DNA of 64,000 nucleotides from Epiperipatus broadwayi. Lineage: Eukaryota > Onychophora > Udeonychophora > Euonychophora > Peripatidae. The notes under the pieces were generated by a model that ran no database searches, was not told the DNA's origin, and worked only from the letters and a program-made list of their open reading frames with translations. The stretch covers positions 395,740 through 459,739 of the forward strand of contig JAQFVV010000500.1 of NCBI GenBank assembly GCA_028023455.1. The letters run 5' to 3'. The translations under genes and the position numbers were made by a program. Of this stretch, positions 23,738 to 35,690 are shown piece after piece; within the stretch, counting starts at the first letter, position 1; every line of letters begins with the position of its first letter.

Positions 23738-24486
23738 AGGATATAAATATAGATTTACATGACACAATTTGTACTTTTGATATAAATGAAATGTATGGAT
23801 CAATAGATAGAATAGAGTCAATTAATATTATTTATAATGCTCTTGTTTCAAAAAATGTAAAATCTGATATTATAAATTTTATTATAAAAGTATTGCAGTT
23901 TATTGAAAAAATATTTATGTTAATTTTAATAATGAATATTATAAAATGAATTTTGGTTGGCCAATGGGTCTTCCTGCTGTTGCTCAAATTTGTAATTTTG
24001 TTATATCAACATATGAAAGTAAAATTTTAAAACAATTGAAATATCAAGAAATTAAAGTATATCATAGATATGTGGATGATGTTTTTATTTGTGGAAAACA
24101 AGAATTAATAATCAATTTATTTAATGAATTAAATGAGATTAAGGATATAAAATGGGTTATAACTATAGAGAAATACAATTCCATAAAATTCTTAGATATT
24201 CAAGTTACTCTTAATGATTACAGTTTGGATTATCTTATGTTAATTAAACCAATTGAAACTAGAGGTTTTATTCCATATGAATCACATGTACCTATGTGTC
24301 ATAAGCTGTCTGGATTGAAATCATTCTTATTTCGAAATGAAAAATTATGCAAATATTCTAGTGATAAAAATTAAAAATGTACATTTATTTGTTAATGACT
24401 TGTTGAAAATTGGTTATTATAAAAATGCTATTGCTAATATTATTAAAGGATTTAAAAGAAATCAACACTATAATAAAATTAAAAAT
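23738..24486 (+). mobile_element. Penelope-like fragment B (RT), inverted relative to A
   Basis: Its RT is nearly identical to that of element A from DLHDTICTFDINEMYGSID to about KRNQHYNKIKN, including NFGWPMGLPAVAQ and YVDD. It has its own damage: one base is lost near 23910, shifting FIEK out of frame with IYVNFNNEYYK, and one A is gained at about 24368 that ends the frame after SSDKN. It lacks both ends. Head-to-head fragments with element A are a known outcome of Penelope insertion. The right end is joined directly to a LINE. Confidence 0.85.
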
Positions 24487-26680
24487 AAAAATGTTAAAAG
24501 GAAATGTACATGGAAGCATCCAAATGAAGGTACAGCAGAATTGGATTATATTTTGACTAACAGAAAATACATATTTCAAGATTGTAATGTTCTTAATAAA
24601 TTTAATAGAGGAAGTAGTAAGATGTGAAATACATGTTAGTGCAAAACTAGAAAGACAAAAATTATTAAGAAAAACAATATTTACAGTTGATATTCCTAAT
24701 TTTCAGAAACATTCTAATGAATTTAAATTAGAACTTACAAATAGGTTTCAAGTATTAGTAGATTTTGAACATGATTCACATTTGAATGAAATTAATATGA
24801 AAACAACTGATACACTTTTAAAAACTGCAACAAAAATAGCTGGTTGAAAAAAGCAGCACTTGACCAATAAGATTGTTACTGAGACTAGCGAATTTATGAA
24901 GAAAAAAAGGAATATGAAAATACACAAAAATGATGTGTTAAAAATGATTGAATATGTCGAATTTTGTAAAATGATGCAGAAAAGAGTTGAAAATGATATA
25001 AGAGTGTATAACTGTGAACTAGGAAGGAAAGCAGTAGAAGAGAATGAAAGTCTCAAGAGTGTAAAACAACATTTTGGTATTGGTAGGAAATTTATATTTG
25101 CAATAAGAAAAAAAGCTGGAATTATTAAAAGAGAGATGACATCATGAAATGGATAGAAGACTTTTATCAACAATTATATAGTAATAAAGAACAAATACCT
25201 CCTATATCTATTACATCTTCTGAATTGCCCAGAATTTTAAATGAAGAAGTGAGACATACAATTAAATATATGAAGAAAGGAAAGGCTCCAGGTAATGGTA
25301 GAATTATAATTGATATATTAAAAGAAGCAGGTGAAAAAATAGAAAATTTTTTAACAACGTTATATACCAAATGTCTAAATGATAAAGATGTATCAGATGA
25401 TTGGAAGAATGTAGTATTAATCTTAATATTTAAAAAAGGTGATAAAGAAGATATTAGAAATTACAGACCTATCAGTCTTTTATCAGTTTTATACAAAATT
25501 TTTACTAAGATAATTACAACTCATCTACAGAGAACACTGGACTTCCACCAACCAAGAGAACAATCTGGATTTAAAAGTGGTTTTAGTACAGGATATCATA
25601 TCCAGGCATTGAGAGAAGTTATAGAAAGGACAAATGAATATGAGTTGCCATTATTTTTTTGATTTGTAGATTATGAAAAGGCATTTGAATCTAAACTTTT
25701 TTTTCTTCAGTGATTAAAGCATTGGATCATCAAGGTATAGATCCAAGATATTGTAATATTTTAAAGAATATTTATAAAAATGCAACAGCAACAATTAGAT
25801 TAGATAATGATACTGGAAAAGTCAACATTGAGAAAAGTGTAAGACAGGGTGACTCCATATCCTCAAAACATTTTACAGCAGTGCTGCAAGAAGTATTTTG
25901 TGGATTAAAATGAAAAGCTAAAGGAGTGAAAGTAAATGATTATTTCAGTCATTTAGATTTTTCAGATGATGTAGTTGTTTTTGCTAATAATGCTTTAGAT
26001 CTACAGGAAATGTTGCAGTAGTTATCAGATGAAAGTAGGACTAAAGATAAATGTTAAAATGACTAAAGTAATGTTTAATGGATTTTCTCAAAATATGAAA
26101 ATAAAAATTGTTTATGATGAGTTAGAAGAAGTTAACAGTTACAAACGCCTTGGTCCGATTATTAATACAGATGGAAACATAATGTATGAAATTAATCATA
26201 GAATTAAACTTGGTGGGAGTGCTTTTAGTAGAAATAACTTGATACTAAAAGGAAATATGCCTATGTGTTTGTAAAGAAAGATTTTTAATAAATGTGTTTT
26301 ACCTGTTTTTACTTATGGATCTGAGACTTGGATACTTAATAGAAGAGCAATACAGACTTCAGACCACTCAAAGAAGTGCGGAGAGATGTATATTGGGAGT
26401 AACAAGAAGAGATCGAGAACCCAATATATCGGCAAGAGAACAATAAAGTGCAACTGATTTCATTGAAAAGATTAAAGTGGAGTTGGGCTGGACATATTGC
26501 TAGAAGAGATGATAGTAGATGGACAATTGATATCTTAAACTGGATTTTAAGAGATTGTAGAAGACCCAGGAAGAGTCCGCATGTGAGATGGATAGATGAA
26601 ATAAAATTTGCAGGGGTGATGTGGAGAAGAGAAGCGAAATATCTTACTTTTCCATACTTATTAAACCTATTATTTTGAAA
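24487..26680 (+). mobile_element. APE-type LINE, 5'-truncated, degenerate
   Basis: In order: the C-terminus of the APE endonuclease (TWKHPNEGTAELDYILTNRK at about 24509), a linker, then the RT. RT blocks are KYMKKGKAPGNGRIIIDIL (25267), KKGDKEDIRNYRPISLLSVL (25432), FVDYEKAF (25663), VRQGDSIS (25840) and HLDFSDDVVVFANN (25951). The last carries SDD in place of the common ADD; both aspartates remain. Later come YGSETWILNRR (26313) and the tail RLKWSWAGHIARRDD with RWIDEI. Stops at 24847, 25147, 25662 and 25911 and several frameshifts show it is dead. The tail resembles the CR1/RTE/Jockey group; I cannot place the clade further. Confidence 0.88.
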
Positions 26681-26905
26681 TTTCCTTGTGAGTATATGAC
26701 ATTTTTAGTTATTAAAATGATTTTAAAGTTTTAAAATACAAGTTCAATTAATATTTACGTCTTGAATATTTTTACTCGATTTTTACACTGAATATTATTT
26801 TGAAATTTCCTTGTGAGTATATGACATTTTTAGTTATTAAAATGATTTTAAAGTTTTAAAATACAAGTTCAATTAATATTTACGTCTTGAATATTTTTAC
26901 ACTGA
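26669..26905. repeat. Two-copy tandem duplication, unit 125 bp
   Basis: ATTATTTTGAAATTTCCTTG begins at 26669 and again at 26794. The two units are nearly identical up to GTCTTGAATATTTTTAC. The first unit has an extra TCGATTTTTAC near 26778 that the second lacks. It lies directly after the LINE coding tail and could be its 3' UTR or a duplicated target. Confidence 0.85.
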
Positions 26906-27284
26906 ATAAATCACCACACACTACAATCTGTTTGATGTTTTGGTAATTGCTTGCACACATATTAATTTTAATCAATTTATTTTTGAACTGAATAGATCTT
27001 TTAATATATTTAAAGGATAATTTGATTTTTCTCTCCAATAATTTAAAAATATTTATTGTGTAAGAGATCTTCGAATTATTGTTTTCACGTAAACACAACG
27101 CAAATTTATCTTTTTAAAATAACACGTTTGCTAAATAAAAGATCTATAAACCGAAATGTCTTTAAAAATTGCTGCAAATATTATTTGAAAGTATAAAAAA
27201 ACAATCACTTTTCAAAATAATGAAGTTCAGAATTGCCAGACCGATTTATTTCAAAGATTGCAGTAAAACGTAAGTTGTAAAACT
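26906..27284. other. Spacer without a supported gene
   Basis: This is AT-rich sequence between the LINE and the candidate splice donor at 27285. No repeat or coding similarity is seen. Confidence 0.4.
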
Positions 27285-27431
27285 TACCTTAAAAAACATT
27301 TTTAGAGAAAAAAAAGACATCGATTTACATGCTATGTTTGTTTTAAGAACGTGGATATAAACCCGACCTAGCAAGCGAGTGTATATATTGCTTCTAAATG
27401 GTGCCATTTTTCCACGCATAGTGTGGAGAAA
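27285..27431 (-). other. Possible short exon ending at a strong splice donor
   Basis: On the minus strand TTTTTTAAG is followed by GTAAGTTTTACA, a near-consensus 5' splice site. The sequence before it is less AT-rich than average and contains several ATGs, for example MAPFRSNIYTRLLG and MFFK at the border. It starts just after a CTCF-type motif. It could be the first exon of an unseen minus-strand transcript, or chance. No protein family is recognised. Confidence 0.2.
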
Positions 27432-27447
27432 CAGCGCCACCTAGTGG
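27432..27447 (-). promoter_or_regulatory. CTCF-type binding motif
   Basis: The minus strand reads CCACTAGGTGGCGCTG, which fits the conserved bilaterian CTCF core CCASYAGRKGGCRS at every position. It sits about 115 bp downstream of SNIP1 copy 2. No such match was noticed at the end of copy 1. CTCF binding is inferred from the motif only. Confidence 0.5.
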
Positions 27448-27560
27448 ACTTCAGTCCAAAGTCAAACAATCAATCTATCTAAATAAAATTTTAAACTTCA
27501 TTATTGATGGAGACCACAAGTGGACTTACCAAACACTCAATAATTTCATGAATAAAATAT

Positions 27561-28234
27561 TTATTGTGCTGCTGCTGCTTCTTCTAAATCAATTCCTTCA
27601 TGTTTCACTTCCTCTACTACCCCTTGTGACTTTCATGGAGTAGCACATATTCTCTATTACTGAAACCAAATTTTATAAGGTCCATTTCTTTAAATTCAAA
27701 ATATCGCTGAGCTTCCACTTTTTGATTATTAATGTAAGTTCCATGTGCTAATCCCAAATCAATAATATAAGGAGATACACGCCTGCCCTTAGTTCCATTT
27801 TCTCTTTCATATGTTACCATATGAAACTGTAATACTGCATGTTGCTTACTACAGCTTGGATGATCAATTGGTATATCATCAACCCTTCGCTCTCTTCCCA
27901 ATAAATAAGCACTCTGTCTGTGAATAAGAAGCATAGGAAGTGTTTTATCTCCTTTAAAGGGGTATAACTGCCATCATTTTCGTGGTTTTCTGGCTTCAGG
28001 TGGTTCATTATATTTTATTACAATTCCATTATATGTATTGGTATCTGCAGCAAGCACTCCAGATACTTCAAAGTTAAGTTTTTCTTTTTCTATGACTTTT
28101 GACTGTGATGTATCTTGTGGCTCCTGCTTGATTTTGATATTGGGATCAAAACTACTCTTGAATTTTTTAGATTTATATTCTCGGTGGTGCTTTTCCCTTT
28201 TCCTGACATCCTTCATATGATGGTCTTTTCTTTC
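27561..28234 (-). pseudogene. SNIP1: SNIP1-like FHA-domain gene copy 2 (exon 2 only), inverted
   Basis: This is the inverted counterpart of exon 2 of copy 1, preceded by the same acceptor TTTTTGTAG at 28240-28235. The minus strand encodes KDVRKREKHHREYKSKK, YNGIVIKYNEPPEARKPRK, GRERRVDDIPIDHPSCSKQH and REYVLLHESHK. It keeps residues that copy 1 lost (the Arg where copy 1 has a stop, and MLL before IHRQSA). It also keeps an acidic C-terminus, VVEEVKHEGIDLEE, ending in TAA at 27563-27561. Defects: a TGA at about 27978 after EARKPRK, a frameshift at the G-run after HESHK (about 27615), and an FHA turn reading AHGT instead of NGT. Exon 1 was not found upstream. It is probably a pseudogene. The intact parent gene is expected elsewhere. 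Confidence 0.85.
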
Positions 28235-28389
28235 CTACAAAAATAAATATAAATACTAAAATATACAAAATTTAAAACTAGCAATAAATTTCAGCAACTT
28301 ATAATTATACATCTGTGTGTACAGTATATATATATTTCATATTTTAAATATGCTTTTATTCATCAAATATATTACAAAAATGTATATAT
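28235..28389 (-). repeat. Duplicated SNIP1 intron, segment next to exon 2
   Basis: It is the reverse complement of about 10190-10340, the end of the copy 1 intron. It is interrupted after ATATAT at 28389 by the long-LTR element and resumes at 35691. Confidence 0.85.
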
Positions 28390-31300
28390 TGGGCCGGTCA
28401 AAATATGTTTATCCATCTAACATGAGCTGGAACTCACAAAATGTACTTCAAACCCAGTCAAGCCCAAGATTTAGGTCAGGAACCAGCCTGGATTCGAACT
28501 CACTCTCTAAGCTCCAAATCAAACACCTAATGAATAACATAATAGTGATGGCGCATGAGAATTACTCTTAATCCGTCTGACTGCAAAGCTGAGCAAAACA
28601 ATGAGGCATCTATTAACTATGACTAAACTAAATATACCTAAGCATGGCTGTAATATGTGAAAGTGGAGGAAAAGGAATTCAAACTACTCAAATAAGTTAG
28701 ACAATAAAAATAGTTTAATATAATAAAAAATTAGTTATATACATTTATAAATTAAGTACATTAGTATGTGCATGAATGAGTAAGCAGTAGATGATTACAT
28801 AGTGTCATTCACACTATTATCTCTCATATGCTCTTTATTAGCTAAATGATATATTATAAATAAACACACATCTTTGGTGGGTCCAATATTAAGATGCCAA
28901 TCAGTATTAGACAGAAGTTACACAAAATTGCTATTAACACTTTGATTTACGGTTCAGAAACGTGGTGACTAACATATATTAGGGGAGCTTTCTGAGATTC
29001 ATTACAGATATAAATACAAACTATTTTCCTGCCATTATAGTCGTGAAAATACATAAAATACATTTGAAAACATTTGATTATATTTAAACTTATGACAAAA
29101 TATTTAATGACAAATTATTTTAAACAATAGTAAGACGAACGCTTTATTTCCCCCAAGTCATATAGATATTCTTAAATAGATATATAAATTACGACGGTGA
29201 GATTGTATATGATTGAAATAAACTTAATTAATAAAATAGAAGTAATTGGCATTTATATATATCTTTTAAGCAAAGCTTAATTTTAATATTAGAGCATTAA
29301 AACTGGGTCATGAATCAAAAGGAATAATAAATACTAAGAAGTTTGCGTTGCTGACATAATAGCCTAAAAATAAAAAGAAAAGGTCGTGCTTCTGGATGAA
29401 AAATGAAATGGATGGGCATAGGGAGTACCAAACTTAGAGGTCATTGCCAGAGGCCTTTTTATTCAAAGAAATGGATGGGCGTAGCATGTGCCAGACTTAG
29501 GGGTCACTGCCAGAGGCATTTTTATATGAAGACGTGAAAAGAAATCTATGGGTTCAAACTTGTTGTAACTTCCAGATTAAGAAGCACATATATATAATCA
29601 TGAAGATCGGCTATATGTCAGGAACGCAGTACGAATGATAAATGTCTCTAACAACATTGAATAAATTTTACTGCTTTAAAATAAATGACCCTTGTTTGAA
29701 TACTAAAATACGCCATGCAATTACAATATATATATATATAGAATATTTCATTTAATAAAATATACTTGAAGATTTTATTTAGCAAAAGAAACATTAATAT
29801 TTAGATTTCAAATTAATAAAATATACGTTAAGATTTGATTGAGTAACAGAAACATTAAGATTTACCCCCATCCCTTTTCTGCTATTTAAAATAAATCAAT
29901 CCCACTTTCATTGATTTTACAATAAATGATTTATTTAAATACATGATTTGAAATTTTAAGAGTATGAAAAATGAAGTAAGATTAGCAGTTATATAGAAAA
30001 CAAATTATAAGTCAACCTTTTAGAATTTAATAAATAATTATAAAATAAATGTTTCAGAGCATTAATTATCTTGAATTCTGGATTTTCCAGGTAGAAAACC
30101 CAGAGTTAAACAAATAAATTTTTATTATAAATAAAATGTTGACTCAAAAAACCATCTGGTGAGTATATTAATTAATAATGCATTGTTTTAATTGGACGCT
30201 AATAACTTGCTTCGTGAAGGTTTACTTAAAAAATGACAAAAGATTTTTAGAAATTAAAAATCGCCAGTTTGTTTGAGATTAGCAAATTAATAAAAAAATC
30301 ATATATATAAAATCAAGTAATAAATATCTATAAATAAATGACCGCACCGAAGTTAAGGAAGGTTAAAAGCATATGAGATAAGATTAGATATAAAGAAATC
30401 ATTTGAGAGCAAAATTACATTCACAGATATATATATAAAAGGCAAAATTAAAGAATACATGAGAAGAGATCTTGATAGATTATTTAGACTAAACTGACTA
30501 TTAGGTGGTAGCTTAGAAATTTACTTTGCAATTTTAAGAATCCATTTTAAAGCATGTCACGTGCACGGCGATTGAAATGCAAGTATTTCGGTGGCAGGAA
30601 ATTTCTATTAGCATTCTAAAGTTTTTTTTAGACCTTTGTTCATTTCAGGGCAGCAGGATATTACGGTAGTGGCAGATGATGACCCAAAGGGTTGAGAAGA
30701 GCGGTGGATTAACTGCTACATCATTTGTAAGTTTCAAGCAAAACTAAATATGTTTATAATACCTCTCTCTAAAAGTAGCTAATCTCTCCTCTCTGATTCA
30801 AAATTCAGTCATTTTATACTTTTTTTTATCAGTTGTTTTTGAAGATGCAATTGTAAGATAACGTCCAAAAATAAATTCAAATCTATTTCCAGATTAGAAA
30901 TAGATTTGACAACATGTTTTTAACACAAGTAAATCTTTAATCTACTTAATCCCATTTATTTAAAGTAAAATTTTAATTAAAAAATATCTTCCCCAGATTA
31001 AAACAATAGTGCTTCCAACCCTTAATTATTTTTGGACAATTAACAACAGTCACATCTTCCATATTGGATTTTATAAAAAATATACAGTTTAATAAAAAAC
31101 CAAGCAATTTAAAAAGAAAAAGCTAAAAATGACAATAAATATTTAAAAATATCAATATTTTGTTAGTAAGTTTTTCTCCTATGTATATATTTGAACCGCA
31201 TCTATAATACTTTAATAAAAAAAACCTAATAATTAAAAAAAAGAATTAATAATAATTTTAAAACATGTTATTGAAACATTAAATTTTATAATTTAGGCAC

Positions 31301-31426
31301 GCATCTCAAATATATACACGAAATATATATACACGACAAAAGGAACGGGATGGGAAATAGGGATTTAAACACAGGTTAGTAGGTAGAAACATGAAGCACA
31401 ATCTTAAGCTAAGATTGACTGCTTCA
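28390..31426 (-). mobile_element. 3' LTR (about 3.04 kb) of the complete long-LTR element
   Basis: On the minus strand it starts TGAAGCAGTCAATC at 31426 and ends GACCGGCCCA at 28390, so it has TG...CA ends. It repeats 32661-35690 over its whole length with a few percent visible differences. Internal features are a tRNA B-box-like GATTCGAAC near 28494, a LINE remnant at 28902-28973, and part of a tandem GGATGGGC repeat near 29410 and 29475. No open coding region is convincing. Confidence 0.88.
28902..28973 (+). mobile_element. LINE RT fragment embedded in the LTR
   Basis: The plus strand reads MPISIRQKLHKIAINTLIY then GSETW. This matches the LINE RT C-terminal signature (compare FTYGSETWILNRR in the LINE at 26.3 kb). 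The same piece recurs in the other LTR near 33160-33230 and in the left-hand LTR near 870-950. It was therefore part of the LTR before the family spread. Confidence 0.65.
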
Positions 31427-31438
31427 TTTCTCCGGACA
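31427..31438 (-). promoter_or_regulatory. Polypurine tract before the 3' LTR
   Basis: On the minus strand TGTCCGGAGAAA lies immediately before the LTR start TGAAGCAG. The GGAGAAA core is short but in the exact place required for plus-strand priming. The same sequence is at the equivalent place in the left-hand copy (2407-2418 and 2651-2662). Confidence 0.55.
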
Positions 31439-32620
31439 TACAATGAAACAAAAACATTAAAAAAAAAAATGCCTTGACTAGGAGTTTTCAAGTGACGACC
31501 AAAAGAATGACGAAAATTTTCAAAATTCAATATACAATCTTGTTATATAAAACTATATATATGAAATATCATTTGGGGATGTGAATGTTTAATCCAGAAA
31601 AAAGATTTTTTTTTCACAGCTATATATAAAAAAAAATTTCTATGCTTCAGATGCAACACAATTTTTCCACACATATGGGTTTCCAAGAAAATATATAGCA
31701 ATGCAATACATATAAAATTTTCAAACACATCTGTACCTACACATCGCATATACACACCTGTGTACATATATATGCAGCACTACATATACAAGTACATAAC
31801 TTTTACACACACATACACTTCTATATACATTACACAATACTACCTATTATTGGAAAAGACAGAAAAAGAAATAAAAACTTTGGATAAAAGTTGAAAAGAA
31901 AATCCATACACGTGCAAAATTCTTTCACATTGCTTTTAAAATAAACACAAACATTAAATACTCAATTAGCAAAAAAAAAAAATTATACATATATTTCCTC
32001 TTTAAAAAAAATCATCTCCTGCATAACCATTCACTACTCCCAAACTTTCTATATATCTGCCCAACTATAGTTTAGCTGAAAATTGAGCTTTTGCTTGCTG
32101 GAAAAAAAATGGTTTATTTAAGATTTTATATTAATCTAGCCATTTCTTTTAATTTCTCTTGGTCGCACCCATGCATCTAAAAGAAAACTCATAGTCTGGT
32201 TATTACATGTTTAGAATTGATACATCAGTATTAAGCCAAACAAAAAAATTTGCTCTCAATAATTTTTTCTGAGTTTGAACCTTCCACTTCCAACCTTTTT
32301 GCATTTGACTCACTACTGGTTAGCAAAATTTTGTTTAATAAGAGCGCCAGCTAAGACAGAGTGATCAATGATTTATGAATTATTTATACATTTTTCATAT
32401 ATGTCTCAAAACAAAAAACTTTATATATGACATTGAAGAAAAAATACATATGTACTATGGTTGTAGTACATGGGTTTTAACTTTAAACAGTGAATTTTTA
32501 CACTTTGAACACATTATTTTAAATTTATCAAACATGGAAAAAAAAGCTATATTTCTTACATTTTTTTTAAATACATATAAACAGACTTCAGTACTCAGGG
32601 TATGTGGGTGTTTATATCGA

Positions 32621-32639
32621 AGCCCCATGTTGGGCGCCA
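32621..32639 (-). promoter_or_regulatory. Primer-binding site, tRNA-Lys type
   Basis: The minus strand reads TGGCGCCCAACATGGGGCT. This closely matches the PBS complementary to a lysine tRNA 3' end that many LTR elements use. It begins 21 bases after the LTR end at 32661. The site fixes the element's orientation (minus) and identifies it as an LTR retrotransposon. Confidence 0.8.
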
Positions 32640-32660
32640 AGCCCGAGAAAAAAAATCCTA

Positions 32661-35600
32661 TGTGCCGGTCAAAATATGTTTATCCATCTAACATGAACGG
32701 AAACTCACAAAATGTACTTCAAATCCAGTCGAGCCCAAGATTTAGGTCAGGAACCAGCCTGGATTCGAACCCACTCTCTAAGCTCATGAATAACATAATA
32801 GTGATGGCACATGACAATTACTCTTAATCCGGCCGACTGCAAAGCTGAGCAAAACAATGAGACATCTATTAACTATGACTAAACTAAATATATCTAAGCA
32901 TGGCTGTAATATGTGAAAGTGGAGGAAAAGGAATTTAAACTACTCAAATAAGTTAGACAATAAAAATAGTTTAATATAATGAAAAATTAGTTATATACAT
33001 TTATAAATAAAGTACATTAGTATGTGTGTGAATGAGCAAGCAGTAGATGATTACATAGTGTCATTCATGCTATTATTTCTCATATGCTCTTTATTAGTTA
33101 AATGATATATTATAAATAAACACACATCTTTGGTGGGTCCAATATTAAGATGCTAATCAGTATTAGAAAGAAGTTACACAAAATTGCTATTAGCGCTTTG
33201 ATTTACGATTCAGAAACGTGGTGACTAACATATATAAGGGGAGCATTCTGAGATTCATTACAGATATAAATACAAACTATTTTCCTGCCATTATAGTTGT
33301 GAAAATACATAAAATACATTTGAAAACATTTGATTATATTTAAACTTATGACAAAATATTTAATGACAAATTATTTTAAACAATAGTAAGATGAAGGCTT
33401 TATTTTCCCCAAGGCATATAGATACTCTTAAATAGATATATAAATTATGATGGTGAGATTGTATATGATTGAAATAAACTTAATTAATAAAATAGAAGTA
33501 ATTGGCATTTATATATATCTTTTAAGCAAAGTTTATTTTAATATTAGAGCATTAAAACTGGGTCATGAAGCAAAAGGAATAATAAATACTAAGAAGTTTG
33601 CGGTGCTGACATAATAGCCTAAAAATAACTAAGAGGAAAAGGTCATGCTTCTGGATGAAAAATGAAACGGATGGGCATAGCACGTGCCAAACTTAGGGGT
33701 CACCACCAGAGGCCTTTTTATATGAAGAAATGGATGGGCATAGCATGTGCCAGACTTAGGGGTCACCGCCAGAGGCATTTTTATATGAAGACTTGAGAAG
33801 AAATCTATGGGTTCAAACTTGTCGTAACCCCCAGATTAAGAAGCACATATATATAATCATGAAGATCAGCTATATGCCAGGAACGCAGTATGAATGATAA
33901 ATGTCTCTAACAACATTGAATAAATGTTACTGCTTTAAAATAAATGACCCTTGTTGGAATACTAAAATACGCCATGCAATTACAATATATATATAGAGAG
34001 AATATTTCATTTAATAAAGTATACTTGAAGATTTTATTTAGCAAAAGAAACATTAATATTTAGATTTCAAATTAATAAAATATATGTTAAGATTTGATTG
34101 AGTAACAGAAACATTAAGATTTACCTCCATCCCTTTTCTGCTATTTAAAATAAATCAATCCCACTTTCGTTGATTTTACAATAAATGATTTATATAAATA
34201 CATGATTTGAAATTTTAAGAGTATGAAAAATGAAGTAAGATTAGCAGTTATATAGAAAACAAATTATAAGTCACCCTTTTAGAATTTAATAAATAATTAT
34301 AAAATAAATGTTTCAGAGCGTTAATTAGCTTGAGTTCTGGATTTTCCAGGTAGAAAACCCAGAGTTAAACAAATACATTTTTATCATAAATAAAATGTTG
34401 ACTCGAAAAACAAACTGGTGAGTATATTAATTAATAATGCATTGTTTTAAATGGACGTTAATAACTTGCTTCGTGAAGGTTTACTTAAAAAATGACAGAA
34501 AAGATTTTTATAAATTAAAAATCGCCAGTTTGTTTGAGATTAGCAAATTAATAAAAAAAGCATATATATAAAATCAAGTAATAAATATCTATAAATAAAT
34601 GACCGCACCAAAGTTAAGGAAGGTTAAAAGCATATGAGATAGGATTAGATATAAAGAAATCATTTGAGAGCAAAATTACATTCACAGATATATATATAAA
34701 AGGCAAAGTTAAAGAATACATGAGAAGAGATCTTGATAGATTATTTAGACTAAATTGACTACTAGGTGATGGCTTGGAAATTTACCTTGCAATTTTAAGA
34801 ACCCATTTTAAAGTATGGCACGTGCATGGCGATTGAAATGCAAGTACTTCAGTGGCAGGAACCTTCTATTAGCATTCTAAAGTTCTTGTTAGACCTTTGT
34901 TCATTTCAGGGCAGCAGGATATTATGGTAGCAGCAGATGATGACCCAAAGGGTCGAGAAGAGTGGTGGATTTACTGCTACATCATTTGTAAGTTTTAAGC
35001 AAAATGAAATATGTTTATGATACCTCTCTCTAAAAGTAGCTAATCTCTCCTCTCTGATTCAAAATTCAGTCATTTTATACTTTTTTTATCAGTTGTTTTT
35101 GAAGATGCAATTGTAAGATAACGTCCAAAAATAAATTCAAATCTATCTCCAGATTAGAAATAGATTTGACAACATGTTTTTAACACAAGTAACTCTTTAA
35201 TCTACTTAATCCCATTTATTTTAAATAAAACTTTAATTAAAAAATACCTTCCCCAGATTAAAACAATAGTGCTTCCAACCCTTAATTATTTTTGGACAAT
35301 TAACAACAGTCACATCTTCCATATTGGATTTTATAAAAAATATATGGTTTAATCAAAAAACAAGCAATTTAAAAAGAAAAACCTAAAAATGACATATAAT
35401 AAATATTTAAAAATGTCAATATTTTGTTAGTAAGTTTTGCTCCTATGTATGTATTTGAGCCGCATCTATAATACTTTAATAAAAAAAAACTAATAATTAA
35501 TAAAAAGAATTAATAATAATTTTAAAACATGTTATTGAAACATTAAATTTTATAATTTAGGCGTGCATCTCAAATATATACATGAAATATATATATATGA

Positions 35601-35690
35601 CAAAAGGAGCGAAATGTGAAATAGGAATTTAAACACAGGTTAGTAGGTAGAAACATGAAGCACAATCTTAAGCTAAGATTGACTGCTTCA
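32661..35690 (-). mobile_element. 5' LTR (3.03 kb) of the complete long-LTR element
   Basis: On the minus strand it runs from TGAAGCAG at 35690 to GACCGGCACA at 32661. It is flanked on the right by ATATATAT at 35691; the left flank of the whole element ends ATATAT at 28389. That gives a 4-6 bp target duplication, ambiguous because the target is a TA repeat. A doubled segment (GGATGGGCATAGCACGTGCC at 33672 and GGATGGGCATAGCATGTGCC at 33733) lies inside. LTRs of about 3 kb are unusually long compared with the 1.2-kb interior. Confidence 0.88.

Larger units (their letters stand above)
31427..32660 (-). mobile_element. Interior (1.23 kb) of the complete long-LTR element
   Basis: It lies between the two LTRs with PBS at one end and polypurine tract at the other. 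The longest frames are short and carry no retroviral-type motif. Proteins for mobility must come from another element. The GT-rich microsatellite region at 31720-31830 matches 1990-2090 in the left-hand copy. Confidence 0.85.
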
